Source: Bacteroides sp. (lineage in GTDB: Bacteria > Bacteroidota > Bacteroidia > Bacteroidales > Bacteroidaceae). Taken from it: a stretch of 36,005 nt of DNA. Shown in pieces: positions 23,971 to 33,375 of this stretch. The position numbers and the translations under genes were made by a program. Position 1 is the stretch's first letter. Each line of letters starts with the position of its first letter. The stretch covers positions 1 to 36,005 of the forward strand of contig JAFUNS010000040.1 in assembly GCA_017472925.1 (NCBI GenBank). Direction: 5' to 3'. The notes beneath the pieces are model-generated. The model was not told the DNA's origin, ran no database searches, and saw only the letters and a list, made by a program, of their open reading frames with translations.

Positions 23971-25017
23971 TTATCTGATTGTCACCATCGTAGCTCCAAA
24001 TCCATATTCGCGGAAGGAGGCATCCTGGCTCTGGTAATTCTTATATTTGTATTTCAATTCCTGAAGGATGGCCTTGCGGAGCACGCCATCACCCTTTCCG
24101 TGGATAAAGACAATCTTCTGACCTTTCTTGTTCTTGTACTCATCGAGAGTCTTGCGGAACACATCCAACTGATAGTTCAATATTTCGCCACTGCCCATCC
24201 CTGCAGTAGTGTCCAGCAATTCATGTGCATGGAGGTCCACTTCCACTATGCCATTGTCCTTGGGTTTCTTTCCTTCGGGCTTGCGGGCCGGCTGCATATC
24301 CTCGCGCTTCTTGGTGAGCAAAGCCTGCTTGATGTCTTCTCCTTTCAAAAAACTTTGGCGGGCCGGAGCATCATCCTTCACGATATCATAAATCAATGAA
24401 GGTTCTTCGAAGAACAAACTATCCTGGAACGTATGCAGCTTGTAGAACTTCACCGTGTCGATGCGCAATTCCACCGAAGCGGCCGGCTTCAGCATGAAAC
24501 TCTTGTCGTCCTTGAAGGCCAGTACCTGCACAGCCACATGCTCCAACTCGTTCAGCATGCTCTTTTCGAATTCCTCGATAAAGAATTTGGTATTGGGAGC
24601 CACGGTACCATGACAACGCACCCGCCAGTTATGCCCCTCGGCACTCAGGTATGTAAACACTACAGTATAGTTGCTGTCATTAATCAGATAGGCATCGAAG
24701 GCAGTTGTCGAGATGGCTTTGATGTCCTGCGGCACGAATCCCAGCATCACATTCAGCACATCACCACCCTTACGCTCAGGTTGCCGATAAGTGATAGGTT
24801 TCTCTTCCACTTTCGGCTGAGGGGCCGCTTGTGTAGCCGGTGCCGGCTTCCGCTTGATGTTATAATCATCTGTTTCCACCACTACACATTCGCGTATCAG
24901 CATCGGGATGTCGAATCCGTCGGCATCTTCTACCAGCACAATGTCCTTTCCTTGAAATCCGGTTACTACCCCGCCTCCCACTTCGCTCAGGAAGCGCACT
25001 TTATCTCCTATTTTCAT
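23971..25017 (-). CDS. DUF2027/Smr-domain protein
   Basis: 348 residues from the ATG at 25017 ([20 protein letters not shown]). The N-terminal 60 residues form a small beta domain seen at the start of Bacteroidetes Smr proteins, followed by a Pro/Lys linker. A middle beta-sandwich comes next (DUF2027-like: [35 protein letters not shown]), then a C-terminal Smr domain of about 80 residues with [12 protein letters not shown] and [14 protein letters not shown]. Smr domains are MutS2-type nickase or RNA-cleaving modules; the cellular target here is unknown. The longer frame to 25062 is rejected because it crosses the promoter. It is divergent from queA, and the two promoters overlap. Confidence 0.9.
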   Translation of the reverse strand: MKIGDKVRFLSEVGGGVVTGFQGKDIVLVEDADGFDIPMLIRECVVVETDDYNIKRKPAPATQAAPQPKVEEKPITYRQPERKGGDVLNVMLGFVPQDIKAISTTAFDAYLINDSNYTVVFTYLSAEGHNWRVRCHGTVAPNTKFFIEEFEKSMLNELEHVAVQVLAFKDDKSFMLKPAASVELRIDTVKFYKLHTFQDSLFFEEPSLIYDIVKDDAPARQSFLKGEDIKQALLTKKREDMQPARKPEGKKPKDNGIVEVDLHAHELLDTTAGMGSGEILNYQLDVFRKTLDEYKNKKGQKIVFIHGKGDGVLRKAILQELKYKYKNYQSQDASFREYGFGATMVTIR

Positions 25018-25039
25018 GTATTTTTCTTTTTTGTTTCGA

Positions 25040-25057
25040 CAAAGATAGGTACTTTTG
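25040..25057. promoter_or_regulatory. Overlapping divergent promoters (smr leftward, queA rightward)
   Basis: Leftward -7 TATCTTTG is at 25047-25040. Rightward -7 TACTTTTG is at 25050-25057. The two are only 2 nt apart, so they cannot easily be used at the same moment. The -33 elements are weak on both sides. Confidence 0.6.
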
Positions 25058-25074
25058 CGCAAAATTTCAGTCTA

Positions 25075-26298
25075 ATGGAAAAGAAAGATACCAAACATAT
25101 CAAAATCAGCGAGTTCAATTATCCGTTGCCCGATGAGCGTATTGCCAAGTTCCCTTTGTCTGAACGAGACCAATCCAAACTGTTGGTTTATCGCCGAGGC
25201 GAAGTGAGTGAAGACCGTTTCACCTCCCTGCCCAATTATTTGGAAGCGGGAGAGATGATGGTGTTCAACAATACCAAGGTCATCCAGGCACGTCTCCATT
25301 TCCGCAAGGAAACAGGTGCCCTCATCGAAGTGTTCTGCTTGGAGCCTATCGCACCCAATGACTATGTACTCTCTTTCCAGCAAACCCATCAGTGTGCCTG
25401 GCTCTGCATGATAGGCAACCTGAAGAAATGGAAAGAAGGTACCTTGAAGCGCACCATCCAGGTAAAGGGAAAGGACATCACCCTTTGCGCCACTCGGGGC
25501 GAATGTCGGGGTACCAGCCATTGGGTGGATTTCAGTTGGGACGACGACAGCCTCACCTTTGCCGATGTGCTCGAGGCGGTAGGCGAACTCCCCATCCCTC
25601 CGTATCTCAACCGCGAGACTCAGGAGAGCGACAAGCGCACCTACCAGACTGTTTACTCCAAAATCAAGGGTTCTGTTGCTGCCCCTACCGCCGGCCTTCA
25701 CTTTACCGAAAGCGTACTGAAAGCGTTGGACGACAAGGGAATAGACCGCGAAGAGCTGACCCTCCACGTTGGGGCCGGCACCTTCAAGCCCGTGAAGAGC
25801 GAAGAGATTGAAGGACACGAAATGCATACCGAATACATCTCGGTCAACAAGCGCACCATCCAGAAGCTTATTGCCCACGGCGGACAGACCGTAGCTGTAG
25901 GCACCACCTCCGTGCGCACCTTGGAGAGCCTTTATTATATAGGTATACTTTTGTCGCAAAATCCAGATGCCAATCAGGAAGAACTCCATATAAAGCAATG
26001 GATGCCCTATGAAAATACACTGATGCTTAGCGCTGTAGAATCGTTGCAGCACATCCTTGATTATATGGATCGCCACTCGCTTGATGCCCTTCACACCAGT
26101 ACACAGATTATCATAGCCCCCGGCTATGAATACAAGATTGTGAAGAAGATAGTAACCAACTTCCACCAACCCCAAAGCACCCTGTTGCTTTTGGTTTCGG
26201 CCTTTGTCAAGGGCGATTGGCGGAAGATTTATGACTATGCCTTGGCTCACGATTTCCGTTTCTTGAGTTATGGCGATTCCTCTTTGCTAATTCCATAA
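25075..26298 (+). CDS. queA: S-adenosylmethionine:tRNA ribosyltransferase-isomerase QueA
   Basis: 407 residues. QueA transfers the ribosyl part of SAM onto preQ1 in tRNA to give epoxyqueuosine, the penultimate step of queuosine synthesis. Signatures seen: EFNYPLPDERIAKFPLSERD, MMVFNNTKVIQARLHF, GSVAAPTAGLHFTESVLKAL, HVGAGTFKPVKSEEIEGHEM and GTTSVRTLESLY. It is about 50 residues longer than E. coli QueA (356), as in a longer variant common in Bacteroidetes. I take the ATG at 25075; a much longer open frame upstream overlaps the smr gene and has no QueA homology. A Nudix gene starts 2 nt after the stop. Confidence 0.94.
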   Translation: MEKKDTKHIKISEFNYPLPDERIAKFPLSERDQSKLLVYRRGEVSEDRFTSLPNYLEAGEMMVFNNTKVIQARLHFRKETGALIEVFCLEPIAPNDYVLSFQQTHQCAWLCMIGNLKKWKEGTLKRTIQVKGKDITLCATRGECRGTSHWVDFSWDDDSLTFADVLEAVGELPIPPYLNRETQESDKRTYQTVYSKIKGSVAAPTAGLHFTESVLKALDDKGIDREELTLHVGAGTFKPVKSEEIEGHEMHTEYISVNKRTIQKLIAHGGQTVAVGTTSVRTLESLYYIGILLSQNPDANQEELHIKQWMPYENTLMLSAVESLQHILDYMDRHSLDALHTSTQIIIAPGYEYKIVKKIVTNFHQPQSTLLLLVSAFVKGDWRKIYDYALAHDFRFLSYGDSSLLIP

Positions 26299-26300
26299 GT

Positions 26301-26801
26301 ATGAAGAAAGATAATAACGAAGAAATGTTCCCTGTTGTAGACGAGCAGGGCAACATCCTGAGCGCCGCTACCCGCGGAGAGTGCCACAATGGCAGTAAGT
26401 TGCTCCACCCTGTAGTTCACTTGCACGTGTTCAACCCCCAAGGCGAGCTCTACCTGCAGAAGCGCCCCGAGTGGAAGGACATCCAGCCCGGCAAGTGGGA
26501 TACAGCCGTAGGCGGACATGTAGATTTAGGCGAGAGTGTGGAGATTGCCCTGAAGCGCGAAGCGAGCGAAGAGTTGGGCATCAGCGACTTCACCCCCGAG
26601 CTGCTCACCAGCTATGTATTCGAGTCGGCCCGCGAAAAAGAACTCGTCTTTGCTCACAAGACAGTTTATGATGGTACTGTTACCCCCAGCGATGAACTCG
26701 ACGGCGGCCGTTTCTGGCCCTTGCAAGAAATACGCGATAATATAGGGAAAGGAATTTTTACTCCAAACTTTGAGAGTGAATTTGAAAAACTCAAATTTTA
26801 A
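26301..26801 (+). CDS. Nudix hydrolase
   Basis: 166 residues with a perfect Nudix box, GX5EX7REUXEEXGU, at 72-94: G72, E78, R86, E87, E90, E91, G93. The fold is like isopentenyl-diphosphate isomerase/YfcD-type Nudix proteins (HPVVHLHVFNPQGELYLQKR). Its substrate, a nucleoside-diphosphate-linked compound, cannot be told from sequence. It is co-transcribed with queA, the start lying 2 nt after that gene's stop. Confidence 0.92.
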   Translation: MKKDNNEEMFPVVDEQGNILSAATRGECHNGSKLLHPVVHLHVFNPQGELYLQKRPEWKDIQPGKWDTAVGGHVDLGESVEIALKREASEELGISDFTPELLTSYVFESAREKELVFAHKTVYDGTVTPSDELDGGRFWPLQEIRDNIGKGIFTPNFESEFEKLKF

Positions 26802-26905
26802 AGTATTTTTCTACTAAAAACAGTTGATTAATTGACGCATGTCAAGTAATCAAACGATAATATCATTTTTACTTATTATTTCATTATTCGTTTAAACAAA
26901 AGCAG

Positions 26906-26913
26906 TACTTTTG
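26906..26913 (+). promoter_or_regulatory. -7 element before a small ORF
   Basis: TACTTTTG matches the -7 consensus, 17 nt before the ATG at 26931. A matching -33 is weak. Confidence 0.5.
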
Positions 26914-26930
26914 TGTTGTAAAACATAAAA

Positions 26931-27032
26931 ATGAATAGATTTATGGGTAAATTTAAAGATTTTGCTAAAAAGATTCTCCTTATGATGCCAATCAATCACA
27001 CTGATTGGGGAATGGAAAACAATTTGGCATGA
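26931..27032 (+). CDS. Possible 33-residue small protein
   Basis: An ORF of 33 codons begins MNRFMGKFKDFAKKILLMMP and continues INHTDWGMENNLA. It has a -7-like element just upstream and a strong terminator downstream (27087-27123), so the transcript unit looks real. The N-terminal half is basic and amphipathic, the rest is polar. No family is recognised. It lies in the 345-nt stretch between the Nudix gene and groL; otherwise I see only a small hairpin (CCAATCA 26988-26994 / TGATTGG 27002-27008) inside it. The region might instead be a small RNA. Confidence 0.4.
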   Translation: MNRFMGKFKDFAKKILLMMPINHTDWGMENNLA

Positions 27033-27086
27033 TGTATGGCATCTATAAGATGCTGTACTCGAATTAGGAATGAAATGAATGTAAAT

Positions 27087-27123
27087 AAAAAGGCTGCTGC
27101 ATGTAATATGCAACAGCCTTTTT
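27087..27123. terminator. Shared terminator, small-ORF unit and groL
   Basis: AAAAAGGCTGCTGCAT (27087-27102) pairs with ATGCAACAGCCTTTTT (27108-27123), with one mismatch. A- and T-runs on the two sides let it work in both directions. Confidence 0.88.
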
Positions 27124-27146
27124 CCCTTTATGTATTGAAGCAATCA

Positions 27147-28796
<1,650 letters not shown>

Positions 28797-28799
28797 TTA

Positions 28800-29072
28800 T
28801 TATTCTACAACAGCGAGTACATCGCTCTGACGCATCATCAAGTACTTCTTACCTTCGAATTCCAGTTCGGTACCCGAGTATTTGCCATACAACACTGTAT
28901 CGCCTACTTTCAAAATCATTTCTTCGTCCTTGGTACCATTACCAGTAGCCACCACTTCGCCTTGCAGTGGTTTTTCCTTTGCTGTATCGGGGATGATGAT
29001 ACCACCAATTGTCTTTTCTTCTGCAGGTGCCGGAAGAATCAGCACTCTGTCTGCCAACGGTTTAATGTTCAT
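28800..29072 (-). CDS. groS: Co-chaperonin GroES
   Basis: 90 residues, complete. It forms the heptameric lid of GroEL. Markers are [20 protein letters not shown], then [20 protein letters not shown] (the mobile loop and base) and [19 protein letters not shown]. It is first in the groS-groL operon. I see neither a CIRCE element nor a convincing promoter immediately upstream; a palindromic -7 pair lies 160 nt away (29232-29247). Confidence 0.98.
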   Translation of the reverse strand: MNIKPLADRVLILPAPAEEKTIGGIIIPDTAKEKPLQGEVVATGNGTKDEEMILKVGDTVLYGKYSGTELEFEGKKYLMMRQSDVLAVVE

Positions 29073-29207
29073 AGTTCTTATATTTTAGTTTATATTATTT
29101 TCGGTGTAATTCATACTTCAAAAAGTATGCCAAAACCTTAATTTAGTCAACTTCTGCCTTTTTGTCAGTCTGTAATGACAACTTTCCTTTAAAAATGTTC
29201 ACTTAGA

Positions 29208-29247
29208 TTGTCAAGTTTCTTCGTCTTTCATTATCTTTGCAAAGATA
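29208..29247. promoter_or_regulatory. Promoter of the nitroreductase/flavodoxin operon with palindromic -7
   Basis: TTG (29208-29210) plus 21 bases to TATCTTTG (29232-29239) is a good rightward promoter. The next bases CAAAGATA (29240-29247) are the same -7 box in the opposite direction. Confidence 0.75.
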
Positions 29248-29265
29248 TAATAAAACTCTTGCATT

Positions 29266-29880
29266 ATGAAACAAATTATTCTCCTCTCGGCTGTATTGGT
29301 GTCATTGTTTACCAGTTGTACTCCTCAGCCCGCCGCACCCAGCGGACCTACGTTTGACGAAGTCGTTACTACCCGTCGCAGTATTCGTAACTATGATGCC
29401 ACCAAGACCATCTCCGAAGCCGAAGTGCGCCAGTTGCTCACCACCACTCAGGAAGCTCCATCTTGGGCCAATGGTCAGCCCACCAAGTATTATGTGGCCA
29501 TGACTCCCGAAAAGGTACAGGCTGTCCAAGAGCTGATTGGCGATTTCAATAAGCGCAATGTACAAGGTGCTCCTGTACTTATGGTTTCTACATTCGAAAA
29601 CACCAAATCAGGTTTCTTCAATGGCCAAGCCACCAACGAAATTGGCGAAGGATGGGGAGCTTACGATAATGGTGTTAGCAATGCTTATTTGGTATTGGCT
29701 GCCCGTGCCATGGGCTTTGATACCCTTATCATGGGAATGCGAAACTCAGATGCTCTCCGCACTCTGTTTAATATTCCTGAAAGCGAAACCATCATGGCCG
29801 TTATCTCTTTAGGTTATCGTGCTGCTGAGCCCAATCGTCCGGGTCGTCGTCCGTTAGAAGAAATTGTCACATTCTATTAA
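29266..29880 (+). CDS. Nitroreductase-family lipoprotein
   Basis: 204 residues. The leader MKQIILLSAVLVSLFTSC puts a lipobox cysteine at 18. The rest is a small nitroreductase (FMN-dependent) domain: FDEVVTTRRSIRNYDATKTI, TQEAPSWANGQPTKYYVAM, NAYLVLAARAMGFDTLIMG and VISLGYRAAEPNRPGRRPLE. These proteins bind FMN and reduce nitro compounds or quinones with NAD(P)H. Being a lipoprotein outside the cytoplasm is unexpected for a nicotinamide-using enzyme, so the electron donor may be different. It is followed by a flavodoxin lipoprotein gene after 19 nt. Confidence 0.88.
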   Translation: MKQIILLSAVLVSLFTSCTPQPAAPSGPTFDEVVTTRRSIRNYDATKTISEAEVRQLLTTTQEAPSWANGQPTKYYVAMTPEKVQAVQELIGDFNKRNVQGAPVLMVSTFENTKSGFFNGQATNEIGEGWGAYDNGVSNAYLVLAARAMGFDTLIMGMRNSDALRTLFNIPESETIMAVISLGYRAAEPNRPGRRPLEEIVTFY

Positions 29881-29899
29881 CCAATATAATGTAGAAGAT

Positions 29900-30709
29900 A
29901 TGAAACATTATTTCCGCATTGCAACAATGGCTGTTGCAACATTGATATTAACAGCTTGTGGATCCAAGGAATCGGGTAAGAAGCACCTGGTATTGTACTA
30001 TTCCCAAACCGGCGCAACAGAGGCAGTAGCTCTTGAACTTCAGAAAAGCTTGGGAGCCGACATCGAAGCTATCCAATTGGTAGAACCTTATTCTGGTACT
30101 TATGCCGAAACCATTGAACGTGCAGGTAAGGAGCGTCAGGAAGGTATCCTTCCCGAGTTGAAGCCTCTCAAGGCTGACCTCGCCAAGTATGAAACCATCT
30201 TCTTGGGATATCCCATTTGGTACGGTACCTATGCCATGCCTATCCATTCGTTAGTAAAGAACATCGATTTCGAAGGCAAGAAGATAGTTACCTTCTGTAC
30301 CTTTGGTAGTGGAGGTTTGGAACCTGCCATTGCCGATTTAAAGAAAGCATTACCCAAAGCTATAGTGGCCGAAAACGGTTTTGGTATCCGCAATGCCCGT
30401 ATTGCAGCTACATCAAAGGAATTGAACCGCTTCTTGGTAGAGAACAATTACGTGGAAGGTAGCGTTGAGGCTCTTCCAGGTTATTCTGAATCACGTCCCG
30501 TTACTGAACAAGAAAAGCAAATATTCGATGCCGCTTGTGGCGATTATCAGTTCCCATTAGGTAACCCTGTATTTGTAGGTAAACGTGGCACCAATGATGG
30601 TGTAGATTATGTGTTCAGCGTAGAGAATAGTGGCACAACCAGTACTATCTATGTAACTGTGAGCAACGAAGAAGGAGCAAAGCCCGAATTTACTCGTGTA
30701 GTGAGATAA
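29900..30709 (+). CDS. Flavodoxin-domain lipoprotein
   Basis: 269 residues from the ATG at 29900 (MKHYFRIATMAVATLILTAC, Cys20 in a lipobox). Residues 25-180 are a flavodoxin fold: the FMN phosphate loop YYSQTGATEAVA, then FLGYPIWYGTYAMPIHSLVK and VTFCTFGSGGLEPAIADL. About 80 further residues (PVTEQEKQIFDAACGDYQFP onward) form a separate C-terminal beta-like region. It probably carries electrons in the periplasm, perhaps to the nitroreductase-like lipoprotein encoded just upstream. I rejected the start at 29864 because it lies within the preceding gene and lacks a signal. Confidence 0.87.
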   Translation: MKHYFRIATMAVATLILTACGSKESGKKHLVLYYSQTGATEAVALELQKSLGADIEAIQLVEPYSGTYAETIERAGKERQEGILPELKPLKADLAKYETIFLGYPIWYGTYAMPIHSLVKNIDFEGKKIVTFCTFGSGGLEPAIADLKKALPKAIVAENGFGIRNARIAATSKELNRFLVENNYVEGSVEALPGYSESRPVTEQEKQIFDAACGDYQFPLGNPVFVGKRGTNDGVDYVFSVENSGTTSTIYVTVSNEEGAKPEFTRVVR

Positions 30710-30739
30710 CTTCTCTTTAGTAAGAATCTCCATTACAAA

Positions 30740-30901
30740 AAGAAAGAGGCTGTGTCAAAATGAAAACATACTATCATTATGTCGTGTCATTCTGAACGAA
30801 GTGAAGAATCTGTTTACATAAAGTGGATGTAATCAGATCCTTCGCAATGCTCAGGATGACACTATGATAGGAAATTTCTATTTTGACACAGCCTCTTTCT
30901 T
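30740..30901. repeat. Long imperfect palindrome (MITE-like element or large terminator)
   Basis: The 22-bp outer arms (30740-30761 and 30880-30901, core GAGGCTGTGTCAAAAT) are perfectly complementary. Inner pairs are CTATCAT (30771-30777)/ATGATAG (30864-30870), GTGTCATTCTGA (30784-30795)/TCAGGATGACAC (30851-30862) with one G-U, and GTGAAGAATCTG-like/CAGATCCTTCGC near the tip. The whole 162 bp folds into one hairpin. It lies after the flavodoxin gene. Confidence 0.85.
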
Positions 30902-30954
30902 CAGCATAAATTAATGTGTTAATGAATACGCTTTACAAATATAAGAATTTAACA

Positions 30955-31290
30955 TCAACGCATACCGCCTCTGCGACGATTCTTCTGCATTTCTTGATAT
31001 TTTTTGAACTGTTCTTCAGTAAGAATACCCTTAATCTTAGCTTCCATTTCAGCTCTTCTTTTCTGCATTTCCTCGCGTGATGGACGTTCCCCTTGTTGAC
31101 CTCTTTGTGGACGCATTGTTTCCATGAGCGCTTTGAATTCCTTGGTCTGTTCTTCGTTCAATCCCAAATCTTTCACCATCTGTTCCACCCGTTGTTGAGG
31201 ATTCATTCGTTGAGAACGATCTTGTGCCATACATACACTTCCGCTTGCCAAGAAAGCAAACATTGTCAAACTTAAAATAACCTTCTTCAT
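30955..31290 (-). CDS. DUF4890 secreted helical protein (Spy/CpxP-like)
   Basis: 111 residues. A signal peptide (MKKVILSLTMFAFLASGSVCMA) is followed by a highly charged helical protein with NPQQRVEQMVKDLGLNEEQT and KIKGILTEEQFKKYQEMQKN, the LTxxQ-like pattern of periplasmic stress proteins Spy/CpxP. It is probably a periplasmic chaperone or sensor-binding protein. No clear promoter is seen. It is convergent with the flavodoxin operon, with the palindrome between. Confidence 0.82.
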   Translation of the reverse strand: MKKVILSLTMFAFLASGSVCMAQDRSQRMNPQQRVEQMVKDLGLNEEQTKEFKALMETMRPQRGQQGERPSREEMQKRRAEMEAKIKGILTEEQFKKYQEMQKNRRRGGMR

Positions 31291-31554
31291 TGTTCTTATT
31301 ATTTAGTGATACATCTATACTTTCGACAGAACAATGGAATTAAAGTAAAATGTACGAACAAAATTTTAACACTAATTAGTTGTTGGATGTGCTTGAATCT
31401 TTAAGGAAGTTAGAATTATCGAATATCATTTGTTGATTCAATAAACTTTCATTTATTTTGCAATGCATAAAATTATCGATAGAACATTTTTGTAATTTTA
31501 TGGAATATATAAGAATCAAAGTAGGTCTAAGCCCAATACAATTACATTCTTTTT

Positions 31555-33285
31555 ATGTCCATGACTCTCGAAGAAGCGAAAGATATACTACTGAAGTTGG
31601 AAAACTTGGTTTCCAAAACAAATCAAATGTACAAGAAAGGTGAACGATTGGATTCTACACCTTTCTTGAAGCTTCATCGGAAAAGAGTCAGCATGTTTGA
31701 TGTGCAGGAAGAAGCTGAATGTATTGTGCGTGAAGGTGACTTAGATTTCTATCGAGCTTGGGCAGATAGAGTGTTGGATAAACCGACCAATTTGAATTTT
31801 CAGATATTCCGTCGAGAGATAGAATCGCTGAAAGCTGCTATGGAAATGGCTCTCCAAAAGAAAGAAGCTGGCGAGATTCATACCTTCTTCATCGATACAC
31901 CTACTACCATGAAAGTAGTGCATCATGATTTGGATAATCCCGATTGGCGGGAAGCTGTGAAGCATTCTCCCTATTTTACACAGGACCAAATCGATAGACT
32001 TCTGTTAAAGTCCGATTTGCTTTTGTCTTACTATCAACTTTATGACCAATGGACGGATAGCTTGCGAAGCGTTTCGGAAAACATTGTGGATGTAGACAAG
32101 TATGTACAGAATGCTTTCCGTATCATGTGGGTACTTCCGGCTGATTTGCCGGGACTGAAGCTTTCCCTTCATGCCCTCATGAAAGAACATCCCACTTGGA
32201 ATGATTTTCCTTGTAAGCTCTATCCCTATTCAAAGATGTTTTTTACCTCCTTTGTCATCCAGCAACTCTATTATTATCGGTATGACAAGGAAAGCTTGTT
32301 GTCTTATTCCAATCTTTGTCGTCATGCTTCTATCGTAGATTGGTACGATTCCTTGCAACGGACGGCCATTGTACACTTGAATCAGACTTCTGCTGAAGAG
32401 CTGAAAGACCTTGTTTGTCAGTTACAGCCCAATGTTATCCTTACACCGGGTACATTTTCTTCCGTACTTGATGCCTTGGGATGGAGTAATGAAGATGAAA
32501 ACCTTCGTCTGATGACGGGAAGTACTCGCGTACAAGGGATTGCCACTTCACATTACTTGCAAAATTTTACTTTCATTCAGACACCCATTCTGACGGATGG
32601 TACTATTTCTGTAGAAGAATACATGACCGATGTTTGTTCGTTGATGCGTTTGCTTTATGCCGACAACAAACAACCTTTCTCCGTTGCTATGGAAGTGAAA
32701 ACCGAGATAGATGAGACCACTTATCTGTACGATGCTGTCAAAGAAGCCATTGGACAGCATTGCTATATCGATGCCCAATATCCCGATGCCGAAACAGGAA
32801 CCTATCAGCCGATACACTTCCTGCCTTGTATGTTGAAGAAACATGTCGGTGAATGGTATGTGATTGGTAAGCATACCGACGGCACTTTTCATCCCTACTA
32901 TTTGGATTCCCTCCACTATATTTGTTTGACGGAAGAAAAGGAAGAAATCCCGGAATCCTTGTTGATGCCTTATCGATATGCATACGGAGTACACCTCCGT
33001 ACCGACCTTCATTTGAATCCCAATTTGGTTTCCGATGGAGCCGAACTGTTTGTGATTCGTATTCGGGTTCATGCACCGTTGTGGAAAGAGTTCATCCTCC
33101 ATCCGCTGCACTTTTCCCAAGACATGCTAACTCCAACAAAGCAAGATGGTGATTCCCGTATCTTCCAATACAAGATGTACATCACCGACGAAATCATCCG
33201 CTTGCTTCGTGGGTATGGCAAGCAGGTGGAAGTGCTTTCTCCTGTATTCTTTCTAGATGAAAACTTTCTGTATAATAAAAAATAA
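31555..33285 (+). CDS. WYL-domain protein with large uncharacterised N-terminal part
   Basis: 576 residues. The C-terminal 150 residues match the WYL fold: HFLPCMLKKHVGEWYVIGKH, then FHPYYLDSLHYICLTEEKEE, and the end LLRGYGKQVEVLSPVFFLDE, which is the WCX-like closing region. The central motif reads WYV rather than WYL. The first about 400 residues contain helices (EEAKDILLKLENLVSKTNQM) but no winged-helix I can see, which is unusual because most WYL regulators have an N-terminal DNA-binding domain. WYL proteins act as ligand-sensing regulators of defence and DNA repair genes. The region 31291-31554 before it holds no gene I can support. Confidence 0.72.
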   Translation: MSMTLEEAKDILLKLENLVSKTNQMYKKGERLDSTPFLKLHRKRVSMFDVQEEAECIVREGDLDFYRAWADRVLDKPTNLNFQIFRREIESLKAAMEMALQKKEAGEIHTFFIDTPTTMKVVHHDLDNPDWREAVKHSPYFTQDQIDRLLLKSDLLLSYYQLYDQWTDSLRSVSENIVDVDKYVQNAFRIMWVLPADLPGLKLSLHALMKEHPTWNDFPCKLYPYSKMFFTSFVIQQLYYYRYDKESLLSYSNLCRHASIVDWYDSLQRTAIVHLNQTSAEELKDLVCQLQPNVILTPGTFSSVLDALGWSNEDENLRLMTGSTRVQGIATSHYLQNFTFIQTPILTDGTISVEEYMTDVCSLMRLLYADNKQPFSVAMEVKTEIDETTYLYDAVKEAIGQHCYIDAQYPDAETGTYQPIHFLPCMLKKHVGEWYVIGKHTDGTFHPYYLDSLHYICLTEEKEEIPESLLMPYRYAYGVHLRTDLHLNPNLVSDGAELFVIRIRVHAPLWKEFILHPLHFSQDMLTPTKQDGDSRIFQYKMYITDEIIRLLRGYGKQVEVLSPVFFLDENFLYNKK

Positions 33286-33341
33286 CTCCTTGTTCTGACG
33301 ATAATTAAATTACTTTAGGCTTTATTCTCAAAAGAATTATA

Positions 33342-33349
33342 TATTTTTG
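33342..33349 (+). promoter_or_regulatory. -7 element of the ATPase-PIN pair
   Basis: TATTTTTG fits TAnnTTTG, 26 nt before the ATG; the -33 is weak. The pair therefore seems to be transcribed separately from the WYL gene. Confidence 0.5.
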
Positions 33350-33375
33350 TAAGTTTGAAAGTAAATAGTATAGAT

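Noticed and set aside
24433-25074. Long N-terminal extension of queA
   Set aside because: It overlaps the Smr-domain gene on the other strand, has no QueA homology and contains the queA -7 element.
25072-26250. 392-codon leftward frame opposite queA
   Set aside because: It is antisense to a clear QueA with all signatures; there is no homology and no promoter.
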